From Desulfobacteraceae bacterium (GTDB taxonomy: Bacteria > Desulfobacterota > Desulfobacteria > Desulfobacterales > Desulfosarcinaceae): a stretch of 16,463 nt of DNA. Each line of letters begins with the position of its first letter. Position 1 is the stretch's first letter. The translations under genes and the position numbers were made by a program. The stretch covers positions 1 to 16,463 of the forward strand of contig JALVQM010000176.1 of assembly GCA_027025615.1 (NCBI GenBank), given 5' to 3'. The notes under the pieces were generated by a model. It did no database searches. It saw only the letters and a program-made list of their open reading frames with translations, and was not told where the DNA came from. Below are positions 6,352 through 13,614 of the stretch, piece by piece.

Positions 6352-8325
6352 CTATTTGCCGGCCTCAAGTGTTTCGGCCATTTGCTCGCCTTCTTCAATG
6401 GCATACATCAAGTGCCGCGGCGACCTTGCATCGCCTATGATGTGCAATTCAATATCTTTTCCTTTCAGCAAATTGGCCGTCTCTCTTAGCGAGCGCATGT
6501 TTTCTGCGACAACAACAGTATCATAGCCTTTAAGCTCAAACCTGCGGCCGTGGCAATTAAAGGAAACCCCCTGATCGCTGAATACAATGGATTTCACATC
6601 CTTGTGGAGGGTAACATTTCCCTTTTTTAGTCGCTCTCTCAAGTAATAGCGGTCATTGCTGGACATTTCTTCTGCAAAATGGGATCCCCTGTTCAGAACA
6701 GTAACAACCTTGCCTTTGCAAGCAAGATAATCTGCTCCTATCAATCCGGCCTGGCCACCTCCAAGAACAATAACTTTATTGCCTGTTGAATCATGGCTAT
6801 CAGCCATCACCTCGTTTATCGTCAACAATTCCATCATGGTGCTTGCCAGGCCTTTTATCATCGGTGCTTCTGGCAAGGCCCCTGTTGCCAGCACCACTAT
6901 TTCAGGCTCAAGCTCATCCAGTATATCCCGGTCAACCTTGGAGCCTAATCTGATATCGACTTTCAATTCTTCCAACTCGTTAAGATAGAATTTTATAATA
7001 TCTTCAAGTTCTCCTCGTCCGGGGGCCCGGGCTGCAAGCGCCAGGGCTCCTCCGGCGATCTTTTTTTTCTCCACCACTGATACAGCGCAACCTGCCATGG
7101 CCATTGACCTGGCAGCTGCCAAGCCTGCCGGTCCCGCTCCGGCTACTAAAACTCTGTGCACATTATCCGGCTTGACAAAGGCCATTTTCCCGGAATCCGG
7201 ATTTTTCTCAAACAGATATTCCCTGCCGACCAGAGGGTTTACAACACATCCCCCCGGCTCAAGGGCCAGCACTGCGTGGATACACCCGAGACAACATCCG
7301 ACGCAATGCCGAATGGATTTTCGTTTTCCACTGCGGGCCTTATTGGGCCACTCGGGATCGGCCAGGAAAGATCTTCCCATTGCCACCATGTCCGCTTTTC
7401 CCTGGGCAATAATCTCTTCGGCCATCTCCGGCTTTTTTATCCGGCCAACGGTTACAACCGGTAAAGAGACTTCTTTTTTGATCTGCTCTGCCAGTTGAAC
7501 GAAACATCCCTGCCGGGCATACATTGAAGGTATGGTCAACTGACTGCTGCCATAAACTCCTGCAGAAACATGCAGATATGTAACTTGCAGTTGCTCAAGA
7601 ATCCGGGCAAGTTTAACGGCGTCAGCCATTGTCCATCCGTCTTCTATGTAATCATCACCGTTCAAGCGCACTCCTACTGGAAAATCATGCCCGCACTTGG
7701 CGCGTATATCTTCTAGTATTTCCAATAAAAAGCGGATTCTGTTTTCGAACGCTCCACCGTATTGATCCTTGCGATGATTTGAATTGGGAGAGAAAAACTG
7801 ATTAATAAGATATCCATGGGCGGCATGAATTTCTATAAAATCAAAACCCGCATCCTGACACCTGCGGGCAGCATCCCCAAAGGATAGAACCATCTCTTTA
7901 ATATCGTGCAAACTTAGCTCCTTGGGTATTCCTTTAACAACAGCCGGGGCAGGAATGGGAGATGGAGCCACCTTGCGATCATGATAGGACTGACGCCCGC
8001 CATGCATCAACTGCATGCCAAATTGGCAATCATAAGCTTTGACTGCCTTGACCATGGCATTCAACGGCTTAATACAACTATCACTCCAAAGTATTGGCAA
8101 GCGGGGCAGCTCCAGGCCAGTGGGGTGCACCGCACCACCTCCAACCAGCATTGCCCCGGCACCGCCACGGGCTCTGGCAACAAAATACGACGTCAATTGT
8201 TCATCAACAAGTCCTTGGTCATCAACACCGAAATTAATACTCATGGCCGACATCAGCAGTCGATTTTTAACTCTTAACTTTCCCAGGTTCAGAGGCATAA
8301 ACAAATTCCGGTAACTGCTTGGCAT
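6352..8325 (-). CDS. NADH:flavin oxidoreductase of the 2,4-dienoyl-CoA reductase / enoate reductase type
   Basis: 657 residues, matching the FadH/enoate-reductase length. Residues 1-330 form an Old Yellow Enzyme TIM barrel (FMN), with GMQLMHGGRQS, the active-site region HAAHGYLINQFFSP (167-180) and GVRLNGDDY. Four cysteines, C341, C344, C348 and C360, have C-x2-C-x3-C-x11-C spacing for a 4Fe-4S cluster. Residues 392-405 (VLVAGAGPAGLAAA) bind FAD, and a second Rossmann motif (VIVLGGGQAGL, about 517) binds NAD(P)H. Such enzymes reduce C=C bonds of enoates or dienoyl-CoA; related ones act on bile acids or trimethylamine. The substrate is not decidable here. GGAGG lies 10 nt before the ATG. It appears monocistronic. 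Confidence 0.93.
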   Translation of the reverse strand: MPSSYRNLFMPLNLGKLRVKNRLLMSAMSINFGVDDQGLVDEQLTSYFVARARGGAGAMLVGGGAVHPTGLELPRLPILWSDSCIKPLNAMVKAVKAYDCQFGMQLMHGGRQSYHDRKVAPSPIPAPAVVKGIPKELSLHDIKEMVLSFGDAARRCQDAGFDFIEIHAAHGYLINQFFSPNSNHRKDQYGGAFENRIRFLLEILEDIRAKCGHDFPVGVRLNGDDYIEDGWTMADAVKLARILEQLQVTYLHVSAGVYGSSQLTIPSMYARQGCFVQLAEQIKKEVSLPVVTVGRIKKPEMAEEIIAQGKADMVAMGRSFLADPEWPNKARSGKRKSIRHCVGCCLGCIHAVLALEPGGCVVNPLVGREYLFEKNPDSGKMAFVKPDNVHRVLVAGAGPAGLAAARSMAMAGCAVSVVEKKKIAGGALALAARAPGRGELEDIIKFYLNELEELKVDIRLGSKVDRDILDELEPEIVVLATGALPEAPMIKGLASTMMELLTINEVMADSHDSTGNKVIVLGGGQAGLIGADYLACKGKVVTVLNRGSHFAEEMSSNDRYYLRERLKKGNVTLHKDVKSIVFSDQGVSFNCHGRRFELKGYDTVVVAENMRSLRETANLLKGKDIELHIIGDARSPRHLMYAIEEGEQMAETLEAGK

Positions 8326-8807
8326 TATAATTTATCCTCCAGTATTAGCGGTGATTTTAGCTGTAAATTTTCCATCGGCTCAATTAAAAGCAGATCTACT
8401 TGTAAAGGGATTTTGACAAGACATAACAACAGGCTGAAAAGATAAGCTGGAATTGCAGGCACAAGATACAAACATGGGCTTGCTGTAAATGAAAATTACA
8501 AAAAATGCAAATCAATCCTTGACCAATTCCCGGTACAGCTATTATATAGCTATAATAAGCAATATTCGGATTGTTGACCCCCTTTAAACCCTACTGGCGC
8601 CGGGCAACTATAGAATAATATAGAGAAAGACGTGCATCAGGGTGTGTCTAAAGCAATAAGCCGGTATGCCAGGCTTGCAACAGGCCTGTTTAAAGGTTGT
8701 ATTTTATTCCAAGGTGTGGTGGAACCGGGCAGCGATTAAAACTGTTAATAATAATCACCTTGAGATAAGCATTATGGTAAATTAATCCTCGAAAAAAGGC
8801 GACTGCC
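8326..8807. other. Intergenic stretch between divergent genes
   Basis: No gene was seen in about 480 bp. It should contain the promoter of the flavoenzyme (minus) and of the DUF2080-GNAT pair (plus), but no strong -35/-10 pair stands out. A tandem pair of 11-mers with the core AGCTATWATA lies at 8537-8558, with a TATAGCTATA palindrome across the junction. Confidence 0.5.
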
Positions 8808-8993
8808 GTGATAGATGAAAAAAAAGACAAAAAGCCGCAAAAAACAACAGAGGACGTGCCCCGGAAAGTCAAGTTCGAAATTTACGGCGAAGAAATGATC
8901 GAAAAAAAGGTAAAATCCAGTGGCAACAGTGGACGGGTTTATTTACCTCCCAATTGGGTGGGGCATAACGTAAAAATTATACGGATTGATTAG
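8808..8993 (+). CDS. DUF2080-type small protein (MazE/AbrB-like C-terminal stretch)
   Basis: 61 residues with a GTG start, preceded by a weak AAGG about 9 nt upstream. Residues 1-18 are highly charged and probably disordered (DEKKDKKPQKTTED). Residues 20-61 read KVKFEIYGEEMIEKKVKSSG, then NSGRVYLPPNWVGHNVKII. This is the pattern of the DUF2080 'putative transposon-encoded protein' family, best known from archaea. The core VK-x-x-GNS-x-x-V-x-x-P-x-x-W-x-G-x-x-V also resembles the swapped-hairpin DNA-binding fold of MazE/AbrB antitoxins and regulators. No transposase lies next to it; instead a GNAT gene begins 22 bp downstream. Role inferred: small DNA-binding regulator or antitoxin-like protein. 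Confidence 0.75.
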   Translation: MIDEKKDKKPQKTTEDVPRKVKFEIYGEEMIEKKVKSSGNSGRVYLPPNWVGHNVKIIRID

Positions 8994-9015
8994 TTCTGGT
9001 CAAAGGAACCCCAAA

Positions 9016-9453
9016 GTGGAAAATATCAAAATTCGCAAACTTGTAAAAACAGACGCAGAGCAGATCGCGAAAATATACTCATCCATTATTCGCAAACCTG
9101 CCAACGCTGATTTCAAAAAACTTATTCGCTTGCATGCCGAAAGCGAAAAGGACTTGTGTTACGTGGCGGAGCACGATGGCCAAATCGTAGGATTTATGAT
9201 CAGCTATATACTGACCCTGGGATTCGGTATTGAAAAAAGTGCATGGATAGCAACCCTGGGAGTATCTCCTGAATACATGGGGCAGGGAATTGGCGAAAGC
9301 CTTGCCAAAGAAATTTTCAAAATATACAAAGAAATCGGCATAACATCCGTATATACCTCAGTTCGTTGGGATTCCACCGATCTTTTATCTTTTTTCAAAA
9401 CCCTGGGCTTCGATCGCAGCAATTTTATTAATTTGCGTAAATCCCTCATCTGA
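9016..9453 (+). CDS. GNAT-family N-acetyltransferase
   Basis: 145 residues from the GTG at 9016, chosen because AAAGGA lies 8 nt upstream and the fold begins at IKIRKLVKTDAEQIAKIY. A further in-frame TTG (8986) overlaps the preceding gene and has no ribosome site. The core is clear: beta strands DLCYVAEHDGQIVGFMISY, the acetyl-CoA loop WIATLGVSPEYMGQGIGESL, and a C-terminal helix and strand with FFKTLGFDRS. It transfers acetyl from acetyl-CoA to an amine; the substrate is unknown. It sits 22 bp after the DUF2080 gene and is probably co-transcribed with it. That layout (small DNA-binding protein, then GNAT) recalls TacA-TacT-type toxin-antitoxin pairs, though there the antitoxin is a ribbon-helix-helix protein. 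It could equally be a housekeeping acetyltransferase. Confidence 0.88.
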   Translation: MENIKIRKLVKTDAEQIAKIYSSIIRKPANADFKKLIRLHAESEKDLCYVAEHDGQIVGFMISYILTLGFGIEKSAWIATLGVSPEYMGQGIGESLAKEIFKIYKEIGITSVYTSVRWDSTDLLSFFKTLGFDRSNFINLRKSLI

Positions 9454-9787
9454 AGATAAATGCTCCTTAACCTGTAATTATCCCTGACAGTACCCCTGCC
9501 TGCTGATACTACTGCCTAAATATATTCTGCTCCCGGCTGAAACGGCAAACAAGGTAAGTCGGCATCAAGGCCACTCCCCACCTGCGCCCCGCATCGGAAG
9601 CTCAAAACTTTAGGCTGACGTTTTCTTGCGATCCTTTGATTCAAAATATTTACCCTCTTGAACTTTTACGACAAATATGATCATATTGTGTTAGTTTTTC
9701 ATATTATAAATATATTTTTAGTTGTTTTACCATATATTATGCCTGTTCTTAGTTTTTATAACATTGACAACCAGGGAGTGGGGTCCA
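9454..9787. other. Intergenic region upstream of the second Lrp gene
   Basis: No gene was seen. The last 130 bp are AT-rich and hold the likely promoter and operator of the Lrp gene, including the palindrome at 9674-9687 and a TATAAA-containing run near 9704-9720. No clear terminator was found after the GNAT gene. Confidence 0.45.
9674..9687. promoter_or_regulatory. Palindrome, candidate Lrp autoregulatory site
   Basis: AATATGATCATATT is a perfect 14-bp palindrome about 100 bp before the start of the Lrp/AsnC gene, followed by an AT-rich run. Lrp-family operators are AT-rich dyads near their own gene, which fits. No binding evidence is available. Confidence 0.4.
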
Positions 9788-10270
9788 ATGGATGATCTTG
9801 ACCGGCGTATCATCTTAGCTCTTTGCAACAATGGACGAGAAAAAATCAGCACCATTGCCAGGAAGTTAGGGGTACCGACAACAACAGCCCAGGAAAGACT
9901 AAAGCGCCTGGAAAGTCGTGGCATCATTAAAGGCTATTCCGCCCTGATCGATCCAACACAGCTCGGCTTTTTTGTCCAAGCACTGGTAGGCCTGAGCCTC
10001 AACCGTCATGAAACCAATAAAATCCGCAGCTTCGAAAAGGCCGTTCAGCGGGTGTCAAGGGTTAAAGCATGTTACCATGTAAGTGGGCGTTTCGACTATA
10101 TTCTTCATGTTGTTGCCAAGGACCTGGATGATTTGGGCAGCCTTGTAAAAACTCAAATTGCCGGGCTTCCTGATTTTGGCAGGTGTGAAACTTTCATCAT
10201 CTTTTCTGAAATTGATTCAGCCGGCAATCTTCTGCCCCTGCATGGTGGCAAACAAGGGGGCAGCCCCTGA
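9788..10270 (+). CDS. Lrp/AsnC-family regulator, probably of the adjacent methionine gamma-lyase
   Basis: 160 residues from the ATG at 9788 (MDDLDRRIILALC), chosen because family members start just before the first helix and GGGAG lies 9 nt upstream. An upstream in-frame start at 9722 would add 22 unlikely residues. The helix-turn-helix is at about 15-45 (ISTIARKLGVPTTTAQERLK) and the RAM ligand domain at 62-140 (ACYHVSGRFDYILHVVAKD; ETFIIFSEI). The C-terminal tail is Gly-rich. It lies 91 bp upstream of, and on the same strand as, the methionine gamma-lyase gene, in the manner of local Lrp-type activators of amino-acid catabolism. Effector inferred: methionine or a related amino acid. Confidence 0.92.
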   Translation: MDDLDRRIILALCNNGREKISTIARKLGVPTTTAQERLKRLESRGIIKGYSALIDPTQLGFFVQALVGLSLNRHETNKIRSFEKAVQRVSRVKACYHVSGRFDYILHVVAKDLDDLGSLVKTQIAGLPDFGRCETFIIFSEIDSAGNLLPLHGGKQGGSP

Positions 10271-10361
10271 AGAATATTATTGAACTACAACATGTATTTA
10301 CACTCAACTACTTAATATTTTAACTGATTCGTTATTAACAGACTCATTCCAAGGAGGTATT

Positions 10362-11582
10362 ATGCAAACCTATACACCTGAACTGGCACTTATATCAGCT
10401 CGTCGGGAATTTGGAGAGCACGGTGGAGTGGCGCCATCCATATCCCGTTCGGCCACATTCACCGTTGTAGACCCGCATACCCTTCCGGAAATTTTCAAGG
10501 GTGCCAAGGGGCCTGAAAAAGGCGGCTGTTTCCTCTATAGCAGGCATTTTAATCCAACCGTCAGTGTTTTGGGCCGCTACCTGGCTGCAATGGAAGGAAC
10601 CGAAGCCTGTATGTGTACAGCAAGCGGAATGTCTGCCATAGCTTGTACCTTGCTCCAGTTGTGCAAACAAGGTGATCACATTGTATCAAGTGACACAATA
10701 TACGGGGGAACCCATGCCTTTTTGGCCGATCTCCTGCCAAGGTTTGGAATCCAAACAACTTTTGTCGATATCACCTCTTCTGCCAAGGTAGAAGCTGCCA
10801 TCTGCAAAGAGACAAAGGTAATCTACACAGAGTCAATGGGCAATCCCACTTTAAAAATTGCCGATATCCCAACCCTGTCCAAGCTTGCCCATGCCAATAG
10901 CCTGAAACTTGTGGTTGACAATACCTTTGCCCCAATGGTTCTTTCACCCGCCCAAATGGGCGCTGACGTGGTTGTCTATTCAATGACCAAATTCATCAAC
11001 GGAGCCAGCGATCTGATTGCAGGTGCCGTCTGCAGCAGCACTGATTTCATCAAGTCCCTGATGGATCTCCATCAAGGCATGATTATGCTGCTGGGACCGA
11101 CCATGGATCCGCGGGTGGCATTCGACATAATCCAGCGTTTGCCCCACCTTCCCTTACGGATGCGCGAACACAGCCGCCGTGCCATGGCCATGGCCAGAAT
11201 GCTCGAAGAAATGAATATGCCCGTGATTTACCCCGGACTTGAATCACATCCCCAGCATAACTTGCTCCAATCAATGATCAACAGACGCTATGGCCATGGG
11301 GGAATAATTGCAATTGATTGCAAAACCCTGGAAAAAGCAGAACAATTCCTGGATATTTTACAAAATAAAGAAAAATTCGGCCTGATTGCCGTTTCCCTTG
11401 GATATTTTGATACTCTTATGAGCTGCTCAGGAACTTCAACATCTTCTGAAATACCCCAGGAAGAGCAAAGGCAGATCGGGCTTTCACCAGGGCTTGTCAG
11501 GCTTGCGGTTGGATACACAGGAACGCTGGAAGCACGCCTGGCTCAACTAAAAAAGGCGGCCGAAACCGTGTTGACCGCCTGA
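10362..11582 (+). CDS. Methionine gamma-lyase-like PLP enzyme (Cys/Met metabolism family, plant-type)
   Basis: 406 residues, starting 4 nt after a strong AAGGAGGT. It has the gamma-family signatures: the subunit-interface YSRHFNPT (59-66) with Y59/R61 for the PLP phosphate, Y114 in SDTIYGGTHAF, D186 in VVDNTFAPM, and the PLP lysine K210 in VVYSMTKFINGASD. From memory it resembles plant methionine gamma-lyase along its whole length (EFGEHGGV near the N-terminus; PTMDPRVAFDI, LRMREHS, PGLESHPQHNLL, SLGYFDTLMSCSG later). Bacterial MGLs usually have YGCT where this one has YGGT, as in the plant group. Predicted reaction: L-methionine to methanethiol, 2-oxobutyrate and ammonia. Cystathionine lyase/synthase or O-acetylhomoserine sulfhydrylase activity cannot be excluded. 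The upstream Lrp gene supports a catabolic role. Confidence 0.9.
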   Translation: MQTYTPELALISARREFGEHGGVAPSISRSATFTVVDPHTLPEIFKGAKGPEKGGCFLYSRHFNPTVSVLGRYLAAMEGTEACMCTASGMSAIACTLLQLCKQGDHIVSSDTIYGGTHAFLADLLPRFGIQTTFVDITSSAKVEAAICKETKVIYTESMGNPTLKIADIPTLSKLAHANSLKLVVDNTFAPMVLSPAQMGADVVVYSMTKFINGASDLIAGAVCSSTDFIKSLMDLHQGMIMLLGPTMDPRVAFDIIQRLPHLPLRMREHSRRAMAMARMLEEMNMPVIYPGLESHPQHNLLQSMINRRYGHGGIIAIDCKTLEKAEQFLDILQNKEKFGLIAVSLGYFDTLMSCSGTSTSSEIPQEEQRQIGLSPGLVRLAVGYTGTLEARLAQLKKAAETVLTA

Positions 11583-11615
11583 TCAGAATCTTGAGCCGGA
11601 ATGTACAAACCGAAA

Positions 11616-12686
11616 TCAGCGCCATTGGCCAGGGTCGGCAGGATAACTTCCAAGCCAGCGCAATTCCACTACAACCTTCCCGACCCTGTCCATGACGGAG
11701 GCTATTTCAGGATCATCTACTGAACCTTCAAAGTCCAGGAAAAAGTCGTAGTTGCCGGGGTCCATTCGGCGAGGCATTGAAGATATCCGGGTAAGGTTTA
11801 TTTGGCTGTCGGCAAAAAGCTTGAGCACCTTGAAAAGACTACCGGCTTTGTGGGTAGTGGCAAAGATAATTGAAGTCTTGCCCCCCCTTTCGGTTTTAAG
11901 GGCCTCGGGTGACAACAGCAAAAAACGTGTCGAATTTGAGGGGCCGTCCTGGATTTTTTCAGCCAGTATTTTCAGTCCATACAGATCGGAGCAAAGACGA
12001 CTGGCAATGGCTGCCGCCGCCCGGGGGTTGTCGCGGGTCAACATCTTGGCGGCGCCGGCAGTATCGTAAAATGGTCTTGGCTCCAGACCATTGGCGCTCA
12101 AAAAATTCCGGCACTGGGCAAGGGCCTGGGGATGGGAATAAACAACCCTGACCTGAGCGATATCATCTGCATCGACGGCCAGCAGACAGTGATCAACCGG
12201 TACACTTACTTCGCCTACTATCTTCAGTTCAGTCTTGGTCAGAAGCTCATTGACCTGGGTCACGGCACCTTCAAGCGAATTTTCAACCGGCACTACTCCA
12301 AGGTTGAAATGTCCCTCGGCTACCCCTCCAAAAACGTCCCCAAACTCAAGGCATGGTATGTAGGCTCCCTGGGGTACGAGTTTTCGCGCAGCAACCTCAC
12401 CATAGGCTCCATGTTCCCCCTGGAAAGCCACCAGGACCCGGTCTTCTTTCTGCAAGCGTTTACTTTCAGAAAAGATTGCCTCCAGTAGCTGCCTGGCAAA
12501 AGAACGTTCGACCAAATCCAGCCTCAGCCGGGCGGCTTTTTCAAGAATGTCTCTTTCCCTCTTGGGGTCGGCCACTTTCTGCTTGAACTTTTTGGCCCTC
12601 AAAGCATACCCCATTCTTTCCTGCAACAATACTAATAGCTGACGGTCAATACTGTCAATTTGCTTTCTGATCTCTTCAAGTTTCAT
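11616..12686 (-). CDS. pheA: Bifunctional chorismate mutase / prephenate dehydratase with ACT domain
   Basis: 356 residues from the ATG at 12686 (MKLEEIRKQIDSIDRQLL), preceded by GAGG 9 nt upstream; an upstream TTG (12716) would add ten non-family residues. Residues 1-80 form an AroQ-type chorismate mutase helix bundle (IRKQID, LLQERM, KRERDILE). Residues 84-265 form the prephenate dehydratase: FQGEHGAYGE, VVPVENSLEGAV and DGPSNSTRFLLL, with the catalytic T-R-F. Residues 273-345 form an ACT domain (TSIIFATTHKAGSLFKVL, then INLTRISSMPRR). It turns chorismate via prephenate into phenylpyruvate for phenylalanine. Two usual motifs differ: GAYSE reads GAYGE, and the Phe-binding ESRP reads SSMP, so feedback by phenylalanine may be altered. 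It converges on the methionine gamma-lyase gene. Confidence 0.95.
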   Translation of the reverse strand: MKLEEIRKQIDSIDRQLLVLLQERMGYALRAKKFKQKVADPKRERDILEKAARLRLDLVERSFARQLLEAIFSESKRLQKEDRVLVAFQGEHGAYGEVAARKLVPQGAYIPCLEFGDVFGGVAEGHFNLGVVPVENSLEGAVTQVNELLTKTELKIVGEVSVPVDHCLLAVDADDIAQVRVVYSHPQALAQCRNFLSANGLEPRPFYDTAGAAKMLTRDNPRAAAAIASRLCSDLYGLKILAEKIQDGPSNSTRFLLLSPEALKTERGGKTSIIFATTHKAGSLFKVLKLFADSQINLTRISSMPRRMDPGNYDFFLDFEGSVDDPEIASVMDRVGKVVVELRWLGSYPADPGQWR

Positions 12687-12702
12687 GAAAGTGAACCTCG
12701 TT

Positions 12703-12727
12703 TTTGAAAAATACAACTATTTTCAAA
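12703..12727. repeat. 8-bp inverted repeat before pheA
   Basis: TTTGAAAA and TTTTCAAA are separated by 9 nt, 17 nt upstream of the pheA start codon, with a second small palindrome (ACAAATTTGT, 12729-12738) beside it. This could be an operator or simple AT-rich symmetry. There is no leader peptide with Phe codons and no terminator-like stem, so attenuation is not supported. Confidence 0.3.
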
Positions 12728-12738
12728 TACAAATTTGT

Positions 12739-13072
12739 CATGGACGCAATATGGTATAAATGTCAAATTTAAAATCCCATAATACGCTGCGATCAAGCAG
12801 GGTTATCTTTTCATCCGGGGGATATATTTTCAACAATATCATGAAACATTCCAATAGCAATCTTTTAGTCAATTTTAGCAGCCTCTTCACCGGCAAGGAT
12901 CCGTCCTTAAATGACTTTTGAGCCCTTGCCCGGCTATTATTGTTGCTTGCCTGCTTTTGATCAAGACGCTTAATAAACAACGATAACATGATAATCAATC
13001 ACAGAAGAAGATATCCTGTAGCTAATTACTGGAAAAGTAAATCTATATTTTTTTGTGCATCTTTTATTTAGA
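12739..13072. other. Gene-poor stretch upstream of pheA
   Basis: A minus-strand frame (12738-12998, 86 codons from a TTG) is open, but it has no ribosome site and no recognisable motif beyond a basic-hydrophobic helix, so I do not call it as a gene. The remainder is AT-rich sequence. pheA promoter elements should lie here, but none is clear. Confidence 0.4.
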
Positions 13073-13089
13073 TATGTAATATTTTTCAC
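13073..13089 (+). repeat. Copy 1 of a 17-bp direct repeat (candidate enhancer site)
   Basis: TATGTAATATTTTTCAC matches the copy at 13116-13132 at 15 of 17 positions. It lies about 150 bp upstream of the expected start of the sigma-54 promoter at 13205-13221, the usual distance for an enhancer-binding activator. Confidence 0.45.
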
Positions 13090-13115
13090 ATTATTAACCA
13101 AAATAACCATCTTAT

Positions 13116-13132
13116 TATGTAATATTTGTAAC
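13116..13132 (+). repeat. Copy 2 of the 17-bp direct repeat (candidate enhancer site)
   Basis: TATGTAATATTTGTAAC lies 43 bp after copy 1 (about four helical turns, so on the same face of the DNA) and about 110 bp upstream of the predicted sigma-54 transcription start. Confidence 0.45.
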
Positions 13133-13204
13133 AATGATATAAAAAACAATATGCAATTAATATTCTATTATATTGTTTTTATAAGCATTTATCAGTCTGA
13201 GGGC

Positions 13205-13221
13205 TTGGCACAAATTGTGCA
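13205..13221 (+). promoter_or_regulatory. Sigma-54 (RpoN) promoter
   Basis: TTGGCACAAATTGTGCA carries the -24 element TTGGCAC exactly and a -12 element GTGCA, with GG (13207-13208) and GC (13219-13220) exactly 12 bp apart as the consensus TGGCAC-N5-TTGCW requires. Transcription should start near 13232, about 9 nt before the ATG of the PEP-CTERM frame. Known biology: PEP-CTERM/exosortase systems are often tied to RpoN-dependent regulators (PrsK/PrsR), which fits the downstream tail. Confidence 0.75.
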
Positions 13222-13240
13222 GAAAAGTTAATATTCATAG

Positions 13241-13420
13241 ATGAAAGAGAAAGGTCTGATTTGTTTTTTAAATGGAAGGCCTGCTGATAAATTTAATGTA
13301 ATTTCACACGTAACCCTTTATGGAAATCCTGTACCCGTCCCTGCTGCAATTCTCCTTCTGGGTTCCGGATTGGTAGGCCTGACCGGGTTTAGAAGGAAAC
13401 TGAAAAAAGAACTCGACTAG
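13241..13420 (+). pseudogene. Truncated PEP-CTERM (VPLPA-type) protein: start fused to sorting tail
   Basis: 59 codons, ATG to TAG. The last 29 residues are a full PEP-CTERM-type sorting signal: VPVPAAILLLGSGLVGL, a hydrophobic helix, then the basic GFRRKLKK. Just before it is ISHVTLYG, the kind of strand that usually ends the body of these exported proteins. Normal members have a signal peptide and a body of 150-300 residues. Here only MKEKGLICFL precedes, which looks like the first residues of a signal peptide whose hydrophobic core is missing. No good ribosome site is present (AGAAAAG 13 nt upstream). With an intact sigma-54 promoter directly upstream, an in-frame internal deletion is the simplest reading. 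Exosortase would process the intact form at the inner membrane; no exosortase gene lies in the window. A genuine minimal protein is the alternative. Confidence 0.75.
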
Positions 13421-13614
13421 AATACAGCAGTACTCCTGAAAATTTTTAGCACCATTTTTTAGATCCGGCTTTTTAGCTATTATCATTTATTGAGGAATAC
13501 AATAATCCGGATCGAATCGCTTTTACCTTTTTCCCTGTCGAGTCAAGCATAACTGACACCGTAAAAAAGGAACTATCAAGATAGCGAATTGGAGAGGCAA
13601 AAAAACACAAATGA
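13421..13614. other. Intergenic, nothing recognised
   Basis: No gene. A GGAGAGG at 13591-13597 precedes an ATG (13611) that opens only seven codons before a stop. Confidence 0.4.

Noticed and set aside
11583..11615. Expected bidirectional terminator between the converging methionine gamma-lyase and pheA genes
   Set aside because: No GC-rich hairpin with flanking A/T runs is visible in the 33-bp gap.
12738..12998. 86-codon minus-strand frame upstream of pheA
   Set aside because: TTG start without ribosome site and no recognisable pattern; AT-rich region where chance frames occur.
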